NCBI GenBank assembly: GCA_951799445.1
Contig: OX637290.1
Location: forward strand, 2,854,501-2,918,500
DNA length: 64,000 nucleotides
DNA from: Pseudisothecium myosuroides
Taxonomy: Eukaryota > Streptophyta > Bryopsida > Hypnales > Lembophyllaceae
Reading direction: 5' to 3'
The notes beneath the pieces are model-generated. The model searched no databases and was not told the origin of the DNA. It worked only from the letters and a program-made list of their open reading frames with translations. Position 1 is the stretch's first letter, and each line of letters starts with the position of its first letter. The translations under genes and the position numbers were made by a program. Below are positions 1 to 11,540 of the stretch, one piece after another.

Positions 1-655
1 TGGGGACAATTCTTCTAAGGTAGATTGATCCAAAATGGACTCCTACCCAATAACAATTCCTACTCTTTTGTTGGAACCTAATATAATGAGAACTAGTCTC
101 AAGTTTGCATTGATGACAACATATTGTGGAATTGGGTTGAAAAGTGATTTCATGAATTCAATAAACACATCCATGCAATTTGCATACATGACAAAAAGTT
201 CATTCAATATTCGTCAATCTTGAGAGACACTTTTAAATTGTCATTGCAACCATGTACAGAATTAACAAAGCTAGATTAGAATCCAAAAGGACAAGAATAG
301 TTCCTTTTGAGTGCAACAATGGGAAACACTATTCCCTGTTGCAATACTGTACTCCCTGTTGCCAATTCTGATATAGGATTAGCTACTTTTGGAAACAAAA
401 AAAAGTAAAATTCTTCAAAATCATATCCGTGCTTTAGAAGAAATTGTCACATGTAAAGATTTTCTACCACATTACACCCAGATTACCTTCCTGGAGCCAG
501 ACCCCTAAATTAGTCGTAGGCAATATGTACTACATCTATAATCACCTTCAGTAACTTGCACAACCTAGCCTGACATGAAGAAACCATCCAGGTTTCTGTC
601 TGGAACTTAGCTGATGCTGTAGTTTATACAAGTCGGGCCAGCGTCGAGAACCAAA

Positions 656-3600
656 TCAGATGAAAGTAGTCCGCCCACCTCGTCGATTTTGCTTGTCGTA
701 AGCTGTGTTGAATTTGTCCACCAACTCATTGATGGTACTGCATGTAACAGAAAACGATTTTTCTGTAAGTTCGCATATTGAAAGAGAATTGGAAATAAGC
801 AGAATATCACAAGTCAAAAGGTGATTACGGCAACAAGGATACAGATTACGCCGAAGCACAGTAAATATCTAAATCTGAGCTGGAACGGGCCAGCATTATG
901 TACCTGGAGCATTTGGTAATCGTAGCCAAATACGTCATGAGCAACGTGTCATTGTACTCCTGCAAAAGTGCAAAAATGCGATTTCATAAGTTGGTATCCT
1001 AGATCAGATAATGAAAGACGGCCTTAAATAAACAGAGCAAACTAAGACTGCCTCTAGACAATTTTCAAATCAGCACTATTGTTTAATTCCTAAGCAGTCC
1101 GTTGCTCACCATAAGGAAGTCATCTTGGAACTTTGGAGAATCAATAGCTGGTAGTCTCCGCACTAGACTTGAAATTTGACGTAGCAGAGAATGCTCATAC
1201 TCGGCGTCCCCTGTTCACAGCGTCTTACAAAATGAGATACAATGACCAGCATCATTGCCACAATCTAAACTACAATAGTCTCGTATACCCTCAAATTGAA
1301 GCAATGACAAAGGATGAGGTTCATTGCAGCTTACCTTTCTGAATAGAAACAAGATGGTGATATAAAACTCGGATTCGGCTATTGAGCATCTTAATGGCGC
1401 TATGCATCCCTGTCAAATGAGCAGCCACTGCAGAAACAACAACAATATCCACATACTCGAAAATATAAGCTCCTCATTACTTCCTACTCAGTCACACAAC
1501 ACCGGTAACATTATGGCATGAAAATGAGTCACGTATTCCAACAAGTTACGAGTGTAATCACAGTAGTGCGACCATCATATCAAAGTCCAAAAAAATTAGT
1601 CATCTATATCAAGAATTGACGTGACACAGCTTAGCGTTTTCAACGTCAAAATATCCAACAAGGTTGGAAATGTCTACGCTCAATGCTTTGAGCGATGTCT
1701 TCAATTGAAACTGACGAGGTACTTCTAGCATATACTGAATTCCATCTATATGAATTCAGAACTCAAAGGAGAGAATGGATAGAACTTTGTACGTTGCGTT
1801 GCAGCAGAGCTCCCGTCGGAAGGCTTGATGTGTGCCACGTGATCCACAGATATACGCTCTGCTTCAACCGTCTGGAGAGACACACACAGAAGCATGACAC
1901 GTTCAATGACCAAAACAGAGAAAACAAGCATAACTAGGAAAAAAAGGATAACTAGAGAAAAGGACAATGGGAAAGTTAGTACCTCAATGGTGTAGCTTGC
2001 GTCAACAAATATGAGGGAAGGAACTTCGTCAATCACATGTAATTCTGCAGGGTCACATCAAATTAAGAAAGAACAAGAGGAACATCAGATCGAATACAAT
2101 ACAACTGGTGCGTAAGATTAGGCAAAGAATGAATTGAGGAGAGAGAACTATTAAGCCTGTACATCATCTACGCTTTGCAGCAAGTATACGTCACCCTGAA
2201 AACTCCTTTCCAGAAATAAAAATAACTCTAAATCATTCAATTATAAGCACGCCCAAATTGCAATGTACATCAAGCGGCTATGCCAGACACTGTTCAATCT
2301 GTAATTGCAACTTGCGCATACGCTCACAGTCCAGGGTAACTCACCGCTCTCGAATATACTAATAGGAAGATCTTTTTGTGCATGGTTGATAGTAGGATTC
2401 AGTAGCACATATACTGGACTCTCATTAATGTCCATCAGCTGGCAAAGAGAAGGAACACATATTAGGTTCCTTGTCTTGACAGAAACAACCACAATTCTGC
2501 GTCGCATATATCAAAAGCACGTAAATCATAGCCCAATCTTAAAACACAACTGCAATAAGACTGCAAAGTTCCTCGAAATTTGTCTTCGTCCTCACAATCT
2601 AACAGTGACAATACATTCCAAACCAATCAAAAGAGATACACGAAACTTAGATGAAACGCCTGGAAACCTACAGCTTTATGAATGTGCATGTCCGAGTCCT
2701 GTACATCGCTCCCAGTTGAGTACCAGCCCAGAACATCATACTTGGGGAAGACCTTCTTGTCTGTTACCACCAAATCAACGTAAGTTGACGTCAGGGATTT
2801 TCCTACATTTAGAGAATAAAAAATCGATATTCAAAGAAATCATCGGGTCATGCATACGAGCGAGAAACCAGGAACTTCATCGCACTAATCATGGGGTTTA
2901 ATCCCCTCCCAATAATCATTCGTCTGGAGCCTGACCTAAAACCCATCTTCCCCTCACTAACAGCAATAGATACAACCAAGGTTACAGAAATACAAAATCC
3001 GCCATACTATTCCATTTTTTGACGACTGTTTATAATTGGTTCTATTTTTTGAAGACTCTGTTCTTAAGCCCTAACTACACATGCAAAGATTGAAAACGTT
3101 CAAAGATTAAATTAGGGTTCTACAGATTCCTTCCTGAACAACTTTAAAACGGAGAGTGACCTAAAACTCATCATCCCCTCACTGCCCGTAAGGCAACCAG
3201 AGTCACTTTACAAGAGAATCCTCCGTTCTATTCCATTGTTAATTGCATTTTTCATTGTTGAGACTGCATTCCTCACGATTCCGTCTTCAAACACGCTCCT
3301 CTTAAGCTACAAGTACACATACAAAAATCGAAAAAACGTCAAACTATTTACTGACACAGAACTCGGAGAGCTGAATAGAAAATTCTAATTCCGATTCCTG
3401 AACACCGATCCCCGGTCAGGCCCGGTGACCTCGATAACAACGGGTCAAGAGGAAGACGAAACAGAGAGCCCTAAACCTAAACCTAAAAACTACGATCGCG
3501 GTTGCACAAGTTCGTTCCTCACATTGCTCTTGCTTGGTTTCGAGAAACGAGCGATCCAAGACATCGGCCGCGGCATCATACAGAAGCTCAAAGCTGTTGA

Positions 3601-3778
3601 AAATCTCCACGGTGCGCCCCGTTTGCACGCCTAGAACGCAGCCATAGACGCGCGGCGGGCGACCTGCCCCTGCTGCTGCTTGCGCTGTCGTCTGCGCCTT
3701 GATCCGGGTGTGGTGATCGGAGATGTTGACAATCACGAGAGGATGCAGCTTGAAGGTCAAGCCGCTGCTTGACGACAT
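656..3778 (-). CDS. CSN6: COP9 signalosome subunit 6 (CSN6), nine exons
   Basis: CSN6 is a non-catalytic MPN-domain subunit of the COP9 signalosome, which removes NEDD8/RUB from cullin-RING ligases and acts mainly in the nucleus. I assembled nine minus-strand exons with GT-AG borders and consistent phases: 3778-3523, 2760-2672, 2438-2345, 2044-1983, 1871-1793, 1427-1335, 1210-1110, 959-904 and 737-656. They give about 303 residues, close to the usual 310-320. The protein opens SSSSGLTFKLHPLVIVNISDH and contains PRVYGCVLGVQ, GRTVEIFNSFEL, GWYSTGSD, LMDINESPVYVLLNP and VEAERISVDHVAH. It ends NELVDKFNTAYDK-RRGGRT, as plant CSN6 does. The metal-binding JAMM histidines of CSN5 are absent, as expected for CSN6. 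The start fits the family N-terminus. Intron positions were read by eye and should be accurate to a base or two. Family identity is very secure. Confidence 0.95.
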
Positions 3779-4035
3779 CGCTGCTGCAGCTCCACAATCC
3801 TAATAATCCTTCAACAGAACTCCTTGGAGAGATGGAGAGATGACGATGGGATCTGCAGGGGAAAGGCAAAGGCGAGGGCAAACCCTAAAACACGTTCAAT
3901 CGAATCGAGAGTCGAGACGCAGTATTTGCGGAAGGGAGAAGCGGAGGTTCGGAAAAAAGAGACGCGAGCGGGTATAGGGGTCGGTCGGAGGACTTTCCTA
4001 GTAGCTTCGGACAAGACACGTCATCAAAGTTATGC
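3779..4035 (-). promoter_or_regulatory. CSN6 5' leader and promoter region with a telo-box
   Basis: This is the region immediately upstream of the CSN6 ATG on the minus strand. It is richer in G+C than the neighbouring intergenic DNA. It contains AAACCCTAAA at 3880-3889, a plant telo-box often found near transcription starts of housekeeping genes. A second telomere-like run (CCCTAAACCTAAACCTAAA, about 3469-3487) lies inside intron 1. The transcription start itself cannot be placed. Confidence 0.5.
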
Positions 4036-4187
4036 TAACAGTGGGTCGGTTCTCACTAGGGGTAGTCACACCTTCTCCGAGAAGCAGAATTCTACGAAGT
4101 TGGAGAAATTGGGGAGAGAAAAAGAGGAGCCAATGGCGAGCCATTTTGTGTGAAGAAGGTGTGACACCCCTTTTTACTGTTGGGAGC
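4036..4187. repeat. Possible small inverted-repeat element upstream of CSN6
   Basis: AACAGT, then AGGGGTAGTCACACCTTCT (about 4058-4076), is mirrored by AGAAGGTGTGACACCCCT and ACTGTT (about 4154-4181), giving about 150 bp with imperfect inverted ends. No clear target duplication was found. It may be a miniature element in the CSN6 promoter or part of a regulatory dyad. Confidence 0.35.
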
Positions 4188-4460
4188 AACTCTTGGAGAA
4201 TGCTTTACCTGTAAAGCTGGATGGGAGCTCCGCAAGTCAAGCATAGTCAATGAAATTGAAAATTTCCTCGAGAATTTTTTCTTCGAGAGTGTTTCTTCAC
4301 CTCCGAAGCAGAAGAACGGCACTTCCAAAACCTCGGAGGTTGAGAGCTCTGCAAGCCACAAAAAACCACACACACAGCGCCACACGTCTAATCTCCGAGA
4401 ATTGTCTAGGGATTGGAGGAGTTGTGACTACCTCTAGTAGAACCTCTCTACATTGATACG

Positions 4461-4625
4461 TTCAAGACCAATCTGACATGATTACATTAGGGAGGTTCAT
4501 TTGTTTATCGAGGGTCATTTTTAGTCATAACCTTTGTTATGGGGACAGGTCCAAGACCAATCTGACAAGATTTGCTTACAAAGGTTTATTTGCTTATGGA
4601 GGATTGACTTTGGGAGGTTCTACTC
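4461..4625. repeat. Two-copy direct repeat, about 87-bp spacing
   Basis: GTTCAAGACCAATCTGACA followed by GGAGGTTCATTTGTTTAT is repeated as GTCCAAGACCAATCTGACA followed by AAGGTTTATTTGCTTAT from about 4548. The two copies are imperfect and adjacent. They lie just outside the large foldback element that follows. Confidence 0.5.
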
Positions 4626-5505
4626 TACAGTCCCCTACTAAAAATTTCTGTGATTGCAATCTGGATCATTCACTTTCTTTTGCACAATGTAGAATGCACT
4701 TGATATTTTTTGTTTTGCACAATCAACATTCATAATTCACGCAATCCCAATCAAGCATATCAAATTTTTGTTTCAGGAAACCCAAATCTCGATTTTTTGG
4801 TGAATTTTTTCATTTGATTTTCATGGTTTTATACGATAATTTATTGAAAAGTATTGGTGATGAATTTTTTTAATTCAATTGCAAAGATGTGTAGGAAACA
4901 TCCATATGCACATTTTTTCTTCAACAAGCATATCCAAAAAAGTTTCACAATTCCCTCTATAGAGATTTCAATGTTGGCGTGACAATGTCCTAAGTTTGAA
5001 AAACAAATATATCTTTATTGTAATTAGATTTTTCTATTTGTCCTTCACATTATAATTGATTTTGTACATTTGAACGTGATGGTGCAATTACTTTGCTAAA
5101 ATTTAATTATAATAAAGAAATATTTATTTTCCAAAATTAGGGCATTGTCACCTCAACATTGAAATTTCTACAGAAAAAATATTGAAACTTTTTTGGAGAT
5201 GCTTGTTGAAGAAAAAAGTGTGTGTATGGATGTTTCCTAAATATATCCGCAATCAAATTTAAAAAATTCATCACTAATATTTTTCAATGAATTATCATGT
5301 AAAACCATAAAAATTAAATGAAAAAATTCACCCAAAATGGAGTTTTGGGTTTTTTGACACTAAAATTCAATGTGCTTGATTGAGATTGCATAAGATATGA
5401 TTGTTGATTGTACAAAACTAAAAATGTCAAGTGCATTCTACATTGTGTCAAAAAAACCATATGGTTTGAATTGCAATCACGGAAACTTTGGTAGGGGATT
5501 GTACA
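4626..5505. repeat. Foldback element, about 880 bp with long inverted arms
   Basis: The left arm from about 4630 (TCCCCTACTAAAAATTTC, then TGCAATC, TAGAATGCACTTGA and CCAATCAAGC) is matched in reverse complement by the right arm ending about 5500 (GCTTGATTGAG, TCAAGTGCATTCTA, GATTGCAAT, GGTAGGGGA). Arms are roughly 380 bp and imperfect, with a spacer around 5030-5110. It has no coding capacity. Related arm-like fragments recur near 54850-55020 and 56240-56310. Confidence 0.75.
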
Positions 5506-5512
5506 CTAACAA

Positions 5513-5922
5513 TGGTAAGGTAGTCTACTCTAAAAGCGACCATTCAAGGGGTGGTCCGCACTTTTCATCGGCTTATGTGGACAAAAATATTTTTAGCTCA
5601 TTTTCAAAGAAGAAAAATATATATGTGGAACTTAACATAAGTAGTTTTGTATTTTTCCAAGCATTTTTGAAATAGTTATGATTTTTCAAAGATTTGGGGC
5701 ATAGGCACCTATTTATGATTGTAGGTCTGTCAAAAAACGTCCACCTACCACTTGTGAAGAGGAAACCAAGGCAAATGATTGGCTCCTACAATAATTAATA
5801 AATTTTTCTTGATTAAACCAATGGTTAAAAAGGTCCATTTAAGGACCACCTCCTATCCATTCAACATTTAATTATAGGAGCAGTTTAAAGAAACTAGTTG
5901 CTTTTAGAGCAAACTACCTTAT
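5513..5922. repeat. Inverted-repeat element, about 410 bp
   Basis: GTAAGGTAG-CTCTAAAAGCGAC at the left end is the inverse of TTGCTTTTAGAG-CTACCTTA at the right end (about 5898-5922), with a few mismatches. An internal inverted pair around GGTGGTCC / GGACCACC supports a foldback structure. It contains no open frame of note. It abuts the previous foldback element. Confidence 0.55.
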
Positions 5923-6092
5923 TGTATCAGCTACACTAATTGAACTAAAAATTTAAAAGTCTTTACCTTTAATACTGTTACTTTAAGTATGATAGGTCTA
6001 AATATCATTATCAAAGTATGTATCAAATCTTACCAAATTTTCGAAACACAATTGGCAAAAAGCTCAATATCGAGACTTGGGGCATTATACTA

Positions 6093-7093
6093 CCGTACCC
6101 GGATAGCAGGTTCGGCTTAAATTAATTAAAATAAAAAAATGCCGAATTTTTTGCTAATTTTGGAACCAAGTAGCCGAATTTACAAATAAATGTAAAGATG
6201 GTTTGCTGAAAATCCAAAAAATCCATGGAGTCAAATCCCAATCTACCATTTGACAATGTACCTTGAAAATGTTTATTTCGCAAGATCTTGAAGGGATTAC
6301 TTCATAGACATTTTGTGAGAATGGAAGGTGGAAAGGTTGTTTTTATAATGAAATCCATTGTCCGTCATGAATCCTCAAAGGATATGGGACAATTTCAAGA
6401 TTGAGAGCTTGACCACTTATTGTCAAAATGCAGAGATTGTGTTGAATGCTAAACTTCATACCTCATTTTGTTATAGTAGGATAACTTTTTATAAAAAATT
6501 TTGAACTAAGAAAAGTTGGAAGATTAAGATAAATTTCATCTCCAAAAATCCGTTTAAGATTTTAAGCCTCCAATCAAAAGTTATGGACAAAATTTAGAGA
6601 AGATGTTTGATAAATGTTCCTTCCAATCCTTCTTTGAATTATGTCTATAACTTTTGATTGGAGGCTTAAAATCTTAAACAGATTTTTGGAGATGAAAAGT
6701 ACTTTGATTTTTCAACTTTTCTTAGTTCAAAGTTTTTGTAAAAAGTTATTCTACTATGTCTAAATGAGGTCTGAAATTTTACTTTAAATAAAATTTCTGC
6801 TTTTGACTTAACTATGAGTAGTTGAGCTCCTTCTAAACCTCAATTTACATATCCCATGTAGGTTGCTTTACCTCCTACAACTTCACTTGTATGAAGATCT
6901 TGTCCTCTCAACTTGTTACACTCACAATAGCAAGTGGCATTTGAAACTTTTGAAAGATGGAAGCCGAATATTTTTAATTTTCTGAAACTTAAAGCCGAAT
7001 TTTCAAAAAATAATATTCTAAAGTGCCGAATATTATTTTGGACTTAAATTAAATATTCGGCACTAAAGTGCTGAACCTGCTATCCAAGTACAG
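6093..7093. mobile_element. TA-flanked terminal-inverted-repeat element, 1001 bp, non-autonomous
   Basis: The left end CCGTACCCGG-ATAGCAGGTTCGGC and the inverted right end CTGTACTTGG-ATAGCAGGTTCAGC match at 20 of 24 positions. TA dinucleotides flank both ends (6091-6092 and 7094-7095), the target-site pattern of Tc1/mariner-like elements. GCCGAAT motifs recur in the subterminal regions on both sides. No transposase frame is present, so it would need help in trans. An inner palindrome is described separately. Confidence 0.65.
6464..6790. repeat. Internal palindrome shared with 61180-61580
   Basis: About 150-bp arms run from TATAGTAGGATAACTTTTTA to AGATGTTTGA and fold back on TTTGATTGGAGGCTTAAAATC to AATGAGGTCTGAAATT. 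The arms share AAAATCCGTTTAAGATTTTA and its complement. The same structure, slightly diverged, occurs near 61180-61580 with inverted flanking sequence. Confidence 0.75.
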
Positions 7094-9052
7094 TAGATCC
7101 CAAGGCTTGATGCACTAAATTATGCTTGCATGTTAGTACTTTGGAATTTTGGTGCCAAGATGGCTAGACTTTGCTAGAAAAAAATATGTTGCAATCAACA
7201 CAATCTAGATGGTGTTTTTTGTTACACAAAACAATAAACATAATCTAGATTGTATTGACTACAACAAGGTTTTTTTCTAGTGCTTGAAGTTGAACAAAAA
7301 ACTTTGGGTTTAACAAAAATGAAAATTAGACTTGGACTCTAAATCTCATCTAAATCAAGCATCCTTGTGGCTAATTTTATCTAGAAATTTATCCATTGCG
7401 GATTGTATGTAAAAAAATTTGCTTTAGAATTTAATTTTCTAACTTTCGATCCATTTGGGGACATATATTTTCCATATAATATTGAAGACTTAAAACTTGG
7501 GAGTTTAAGTTGGGACTTTGGTCTTCATATTATGAATTCAAACTTTAAACCTAACAATTGATATTATTTGTTCAATTTCTACAATTCAAGAAAGTTGGGA
7601 TTTGATCTTGAAACAAGACTTGAAGAAATAGGGTACAGAAAACATAAGAAGAATCAACCTTAAGTGTTGCAATGATTATATTTTCATTTTTTCAAGATGC
7701 AATAGTGTAACTTATATTCAAACTTGCATTCTTTTTTGGATCTTGCCCTCTAGCTATTTACATTTATAATATTCAAATTGTGGATGAAACTTCATTAATT
7801 CAATCAAATATATGTGCATTCATTCAAATGTGGAAATATCATCCTATGTTCAAAAAAATTGAGTGAACTTTGGTGATTTCATTTATTTAAAAATAGAAAT
7901 ATTTTTGCAAAATATTCCAAATTGGTTCTCATAAATCCCAATTTAACAAAAAAATGGTTGCCAATAAATATCATGTATTCCTTATGCATAAAATTTTAAA
8001 TCCTTGTACTTTCTTCTTCCCTTAGATTTTCAAAGCAACAAGAATATGCCTTTTGGGGATCCTTAGGAAGGTCTTGAATTTAATTTTTAGCCCTGAATTC
8101 TGCCCTTTGGATGACTACTTCGCGCAACTTGGCAAGGTCTTAGTATATCACATGTTTATGGAGCCATTTGACATTTTGGCTAGAGTTGCTTCATGAATGT
8201 AGTCCATATCAATTTTAATTTAGACTTTCAAATTGACTTCAATTTATACTAATATTGGAGGCATCTTGTATTTTGATTGAGCTAATGGATTCTTTGCCAT
8301 TGATAAATATGTTATATATGTATTCAACTATCAAACTTCATTCCTAAATGCATTGAATTCTACGTGATGAATGACAAATAAATGATACTTTGAGGTGATG
8401 TTTTGTCCAATTAACCTCTCATTCACCCAAAGCAATGTTTAAATTTTATAAAAGCAATATTTTTTAATAACTAATTTGATTAAACCTAGTTGGTAATATA
8501 TTTGTATAAAGATATTAACAAATATGCACAAAACCAAACCAAAAATAAATAAATTTGGCATTGAATGATAAAATTACCCATAAAATTAAAGCAAAGAAGT
8601 CAAGAAAAAAGTTCTTTTGATTCTTTAAAATACAAAGTATAAAAAGTTCTTAATGAAGAAGCTACTAAAAATGAATTAACTACTACTAACCAATTGACCT
8701 AAAGCAATGGATAATTGAAAAAGTTGTATTGATTTAGACAAGAGAAAACCTTTGAGTGGATACCGTAGCATGGCTAAATTTTGTTAAGTTTTTGTAAAAC
8801 TCGTTGTAAAAGTAAGATGGCAACATGGAATTTTGGATAAATGTACACATTTATAGTTGCTTCCAAAAGTTGTCATAACTAATTGAGAAATAAAAATTAT
8901 TTGGTGAAACGTAGACACTTTGTAATGAAAATTTGAAAATGGTGCAACTCTTTATTCAAAATTTTACTATAACATTATGAATTTCACCAAAAATTTTGAA
9001 TTTTTGAATTAGTTATAAAGAATTTTGTGGACCTTGAGGTGATCAATAGCTT
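7094..9052. other. AT-rich intergenic DNA, no gene seen
   Basis: Both strands are stop-rich and no conserved protein segment, tRNA or repeat boundary is clear. Short motifs resemble the surrounding miniature elements but no ends can be placed. Confidence 0.6.
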
Positions 9053-9945
9053 TTAACCCCTAAAGTCCCAAAGCCTCTTTTCCATCAAAAACCACTCAAA
9101 ACTGCCATTTCTAAAGTTATTACATATCTAACAGTAGTATCTTGTACTAGACTAATGTAAGAATGTGTGGAAGAAATTTCAAAAACTTTGACTATCTAGA
9201 TTGCAAGATATTTGCATTTAAAGTGAAAGAAACAAGTTTTTTTGCACCTTGCTCAACTACATTCATAACTTTAAATTTTTGAGGGTTCGAACATTCATAA
9301 CTTTAAATTTTTGCTCAATTGATTTTGAATTTCTAATTTTATATGATGAAAAATTGAGTTAAGAGTTTAGAAAAAAAAAATTAAAAAACAAAACAAAACC
9401 TGAGTTTTCACTCATTAAAAAATTATTAAGTAGAATTAGGTTCAAGATTGAATTGAAATTTAAATTGTTAATAGCTTTAAGATGGAATTGAAATACACTT
9501 ATCTCAAGGATTAGATTGTTCTAGCAAGAGATCTTAACCTTGTGAAATGTTTTGTTTCGAAAAATTGTGAAAATTGAGGTAAAAAATGAATTCTACAAGT
9601 TATTTTTTCAAGAAGATTCTCTAATTGCCCGAGAAACAAGATTGTCTATAACTTTCACATAACAAATCCATATGGAATAAATCAAATCTTCCCAAGTACA
9701 TGAATATATAATATATACCAATAAATTAAAATTAAAATTTTACTTTAAGTTTTTTTGAGTTTTTTTTTCTACCATAACTTTTACTCCCGGGTTTTGATTG
9801 AAATAAAAATTATATTTTTGGAAAGCTAATGTGTTTTTCTATGTTCACAAAAAAATTCAGAAAATTACAAAAAATATTGAGACCATAGGAGCTTGCCCAA
9901 AATCCATTTTGTCCTTGGAGGAGACAATGGGACTTTAGGAGTTAA
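9053..9945. mobile_element. TTAA-flanked miniature element, copy A (893 bp)
   Basis: The left end TTAACCCCTAAAGTCCCA and the reverse complement of the right end TTAACTCCTAAAGTCCCA agree at 17 of 18 bases. A TTAA lies at each border. The body carries family landmarks: CCATCAAAAACCACTCAAAACTGCC, a stretch TGTGTGGAAGAAATTTC, and TCCATTTTGTCC before the right end. No coding frame is present. The TTAA target with CCC-starting ends resembles piggyBac-type elements; that assignment is inference. Confidence 0.75.
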
Positions 9946-11229
9946 AAGACATTATACATGAATTATAAATGATTCTTCCTATATAATCTCTATTATCATA
10001 GATGCCTTTAGCTTCATCACTTCAATGAAGATTGCAATTAGTACTATTATAGGTATTTTGGAAAAGTTCAAAAAATAGTAACCGCGCATTGAAAAATTGA
10101 AAATTTTACCTTGTTTTTCTCTTAATTACAACCTCAATTGTGACGGTTTTGACTATGCAACTCTATTGTTGTGCTCCATATTGCCTTAATTTTTTTTGTC
10201 TTCTCTAGGAGTGGTGACTTGTCCTTGCGAGAATAATTTTCTTTTGGTCACCATCATCTTTGTGTCACTTCATTGAATAACTTTCTATTGGTTACCATCT
10301 TCTTTGTCACTTCGTTGCTCTCTTTTTAAGTTCAAATTCCATAGAGCCTTTCAACAAAAATGCATTGTATGCAAGTATTTTGCTGCTTTTTGAACAGACC
10401 AGACAAAGACCATATCAAAAAATTCTTTATTTAAAACTTTGTCTTCAAAGTCAATCTTGAAAGATGGTCCACTTAGCTAAAGACATTTCCCGATCTAAGC
10501 ATCCAGTCACATACACAATCTAATGAAAGAACTTTAAGAAAGCAAAGGGCATGAAAACAACATGACTACGTGACTAGAATACTTGCATACATGAGAATGT
10601 TTTGTACTCAAAATAGCCTAGCAGACCACTAACAATCTTTGGTTCCACTTTAGAATATCACTCAATATCATTCAATTAAAGCAAGGGAACCTTCCTCTCG
10701 CCCCTAACCCAATTCTCTGTAAAGTATGCTTCAACTGTCCCATTGAGATTTTTTTTTAATACCAAATCTACATGCATTGACCAATCAAATTCTTGTTTTT
10801 GGCACCCTCCAAAGCTAATTGAGAATGTTAATAATTGGTATCAACTCAAGTTAGCTATTCGATTGTATACATCAGATTCTATATATAATGAATATTTTGA
10901 ATTTTTTTGGATGAAAGTTGATCATTTTTAACTTCCCACCACTGACTAATATTTTCAGATTATTTTCGCCAATAATGCTTAATAGGTCGGCATTAGATCC
11001 CTTTACCCACAAATATTTGCCAACCGTCATTATAAACGATAATAACTAAAGTCCACTGATGACAACTCTTCTCGAAAAACACCTCAGCAGTGAACATTTG
11101 GTCAAGAAAAACAATAAGCGCGACCTCCAAGCCCAGAAATACTGGAGAGAAACTTCTGATAAAAATAGTGATAAGACACTCCCTAATCAAGAGTTCTGAT
11201 ATCAATGTCGTAGCATTCTGGTACCACAT
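9946..11229. other. AT-rich intergenic DNA downstream of the CNGC gene
   Basis: I see no gene. Open frames are short and lack recognisable protein character. The right part may include the channel gene's 3' flank. Confidence 0.5.
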
Positions 11230-11440
11230 CGGTAGAAACTCTGATTCAACTCCGATACCACTCCGTTAATGGACTGCTCTGATACTGCTCTGATACCACT
11301 GCGTAATAGCGCTTCTGGTAGCATCCTGGTAGCACTCTGATAGCACTCCTAATAGCCTCCTGGAAGGACTCTGAGTTCTGATAGCACTTCTGCAAAAACT
11401 CAGGCAGCACTCCTCTGAGAGAGAGCACTTCTGATACCAT
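11230..11440. repeat. Degenerate short tandem repeat next to the CNGC stop
   Basis: Units of about 13-20 bp built on CTCTGATAGCACT / CTCTGATACCACT recur about ten times with drift. An open frame through it on the minus strand is a by-product of the repeat. It lies about 100 bp beyond the CNGC stop codon. Confidence 0.7.
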
Positions 11441-11495
11441 AAGAGGGATAATAAGATGGTGGCTTCAAGTTTTTGGGTTAGGACTTAGAATAATT

Positions 11496-11537
11496 TAGGG
11501 CTTTAGGGTTAGAATTAGGGTTTTTAGGGTTTAGGGA
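11496..11537. repeat. Interstitial telomere-like repeat at the CNGC 3' end
   Basis: TTTAGGG-type units (TTTAGGGCTTTAGGGTTAG, GGGTTTTTAGGGTTTAGGG) sit immediately after the CNGC stop codon, with variant spacing. Similar short TTTAGGG blocks occur at three points in an intron of the same gene. Confidence 0.75.
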
Positions 11538-11540
11538 GTC

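Noticed and set aside
1..655. Open frame at 35-223 as a gene or an LTR-element fragment
   Set aside because: No recognisable protein motif; probably intergenic sequence downstream of CSN6.
3588..3881. Minus-strand and plus-strand frames over CSN6 exon 1 and its leader
   Set aside because: They overlap a secure coding exon in other frames and carry no recognised family sequence.
11246..11440. 64-codon minus-strand frame past the CNGC stop
   Set aside because: It is created by a degenerate short tandem repeat, giving a repetitive peptide without conserved features.
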